Shown piece by piece: positions 13,085 through 13,720 of a stretch of DNA of 13,720 nt; the stretch's first letter is position 1, and each line of letters starts with the position of its first letter. The DNA is from Halothiobacillus neapolitanus. GTDB lineage: Bacteria; Pseudomonadota; Gammaproteobacteria; Halothiobacillales; Halothiobacillaceae. Below the pieces are notes generated by a model. It saw only the letters and a list, made by a program, of their open reading frames with translations, did not search any database and had not been told where the DNA came from. The stretch lies in contig DYMR01000030.1 of the NCBI GenBank assembly GCA_020721485.1, positions 1-13,720 on the forward strand. The letters run 5' to 3'. The translations under genes and the position numbers were made by a program.

Positions 13085-13633
13085 TCACTTGAGGCCGTGC
13101 AGATATTCCGTGACCTGCGGCGCCCCGCACAACGGCGTGACGCCGGTGACAATGCCGGCATTGAGCGTCACCCAATCCACGCATTGACTCGGCGGCGCCG
13201 GCATGCCCGCCACTTCCGTTTCATCGCGCAACAGCACCACCGGATAACTCCGTTCGCGCAGTTGCGGCAGCGCGATCATTCGGCTGATAAGCCCCGGCAT
13301 CCGGCTGATATCCGACACATAATCCACCTGATGCGCGCTCAGCGCCTCGGCGCCGAATTGCGCCAACACCGGGTTGATCCATTCATCCGCCGCCTTGCTG
13401 TTGGCATAGATAATCACCTTGGCCTGACCCGGCAACGCCACCGGCTTATCGTGCTGATCTTTCACCGCCCGGGTCGGAAAGGCTTGCCCGACTGCCAACG
13501 CCGCAACGGGCGCGGGCTCTTCTGCCCAAGCCGAAGTCGCCAAGCCCATGCTGCACACGGCCAATGCCGCCGCTGCCCATGTCGGCAGCATCTTCGAACC
13601 AGAACCCGAATGCGTACCCTGTGAACCCGCCAT
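13085..13633 (-). CDS. Secreted protein of unknown function, possibly thioredoxin-fold
   Basis: I do not recognise a named family. I choose ATG 13633 rather than one 15 codons upstream because GAGGA lies at 13646-13642, eight bases before it. The 182-residue product starts with a signal peptide: Lys14, a hydrophobic run at about 19-33, and SAWA with likely cleavage after Ala37. The mature part begins with LAVGQAFPTRAVKDQHDKPV, then the strand KVIIYANSKAADEWINPVL, a YVSDISRMPGLISRMI segment, YPVVLLRDE and a C-terminal helix. That order resembles thioredoxin- or peroxiredoxin-like proteins, but the usual CXXC position (about 78-84) has no Cys. The only mature cysteines are Cys151 and Cys169, which could form a disulphide. 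It faces mntH tail to tail, 33 bp apart, with no clear terminator between them. Confidence 0.6.
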   Translation of the reverse strand: MAGSQGTHSGSGSKMLPTWAAAALAVCSMGLATSAWAEEPAPVAALAVGQAFPTRAVKDQHDKPVALPGQAKVIIYANSKAADEWINPVLAQFGAEALSAHQVDYVSDISRMPGLISRMIALPQLRERSYPVVLLRDETEVAGMPAPPSQCVDWVTLNAGIVTGVTPLCGAPQVTEYLHGLK

Positions 13634-13720
13634 TGTATTTATCCTCGCTGAACCATCGACACCAAATATAACAAACAATAATTTAGCATAGATTTTTCGA
13701 ATGGCATGGCGGAAACGCGG

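Noticed and set aside
13634..13678. 15-codon upstream extension of the secreted protein
   Set aside because: It places the signal peptide far from the N-terminus and lacks the ribosome-binding site found before the ATG at 13633.
13701..13720. Possible start of a plus-strand gene (ATG at 13701) at the right edge
   Set aside because: Only six codons are visible, with no clear ribosome-binding site; too short to call.

Overview
The window looks like ordinary chromosome from a GC-rich proteobacterium, most likely a gammaproteobacterium. The evidence is the pyrG-kdsA gene order, a ZapD cell-division protein (known from Beta- and Gammaproteobacteria), and MetH, EmrAB and MntH proteins that align closely with Escherichia coli sequences recalled from memory. 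I cannot name a genus. No tRNA, rRNA, insertion sequence, CRISPR array, phage gene or integration site is visible.

Layout. (1) Positions 1-2099, minus strand: pyrG (CTP synthase) overlaps kdsA (KDO-8-phosphate synthase) by 4 bp; kdsA runs off the left edge. (2) 2100-2436: a divergent intergenic region with an AT-rich core and a perfect 17-bp palindrome, probably the operator of the next gene. (3) 2437-5647, plus strand: a MarR-family regulator, an EmrA/HlyD membrane fusion protein and an EmrB 14-helix MFS exporter form a self-regulated drug-efflux operon; a run of eight C lies where marR and emrA overlap. (4) 5727-6263: a small DUF2062 membrane protein. (5) 6299-10024: full-length cobalamin-dependent methionine synthase metH. 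(6) 10108-11709: zapD and minC as a close pair, without minD or minE beside them. (7) 11762-13051: mntH, a Mn(II)/proton NRAMP importer, behind a recognisable sigma-70-type promoter that carries two TTAG-N6-CTAA dyads exactly 22 bp apart. (8) 13085-13633, minus strand: a secreted protein of unknown function, possibly thioredoxin-like, converging on mntH.

The genes form small independent units: CTP and KDO supply, drug efflux, methionine synthesis, Z-ring control and manganese uptake. I see no new multi-gene defence or biosynthetic system. The points most worth checking are the zapD-minC pair, with a MinC whose RSGQ motif reads RSGA; the paired operators at mntH; and the C8 tract in the marR/emrA overlap.
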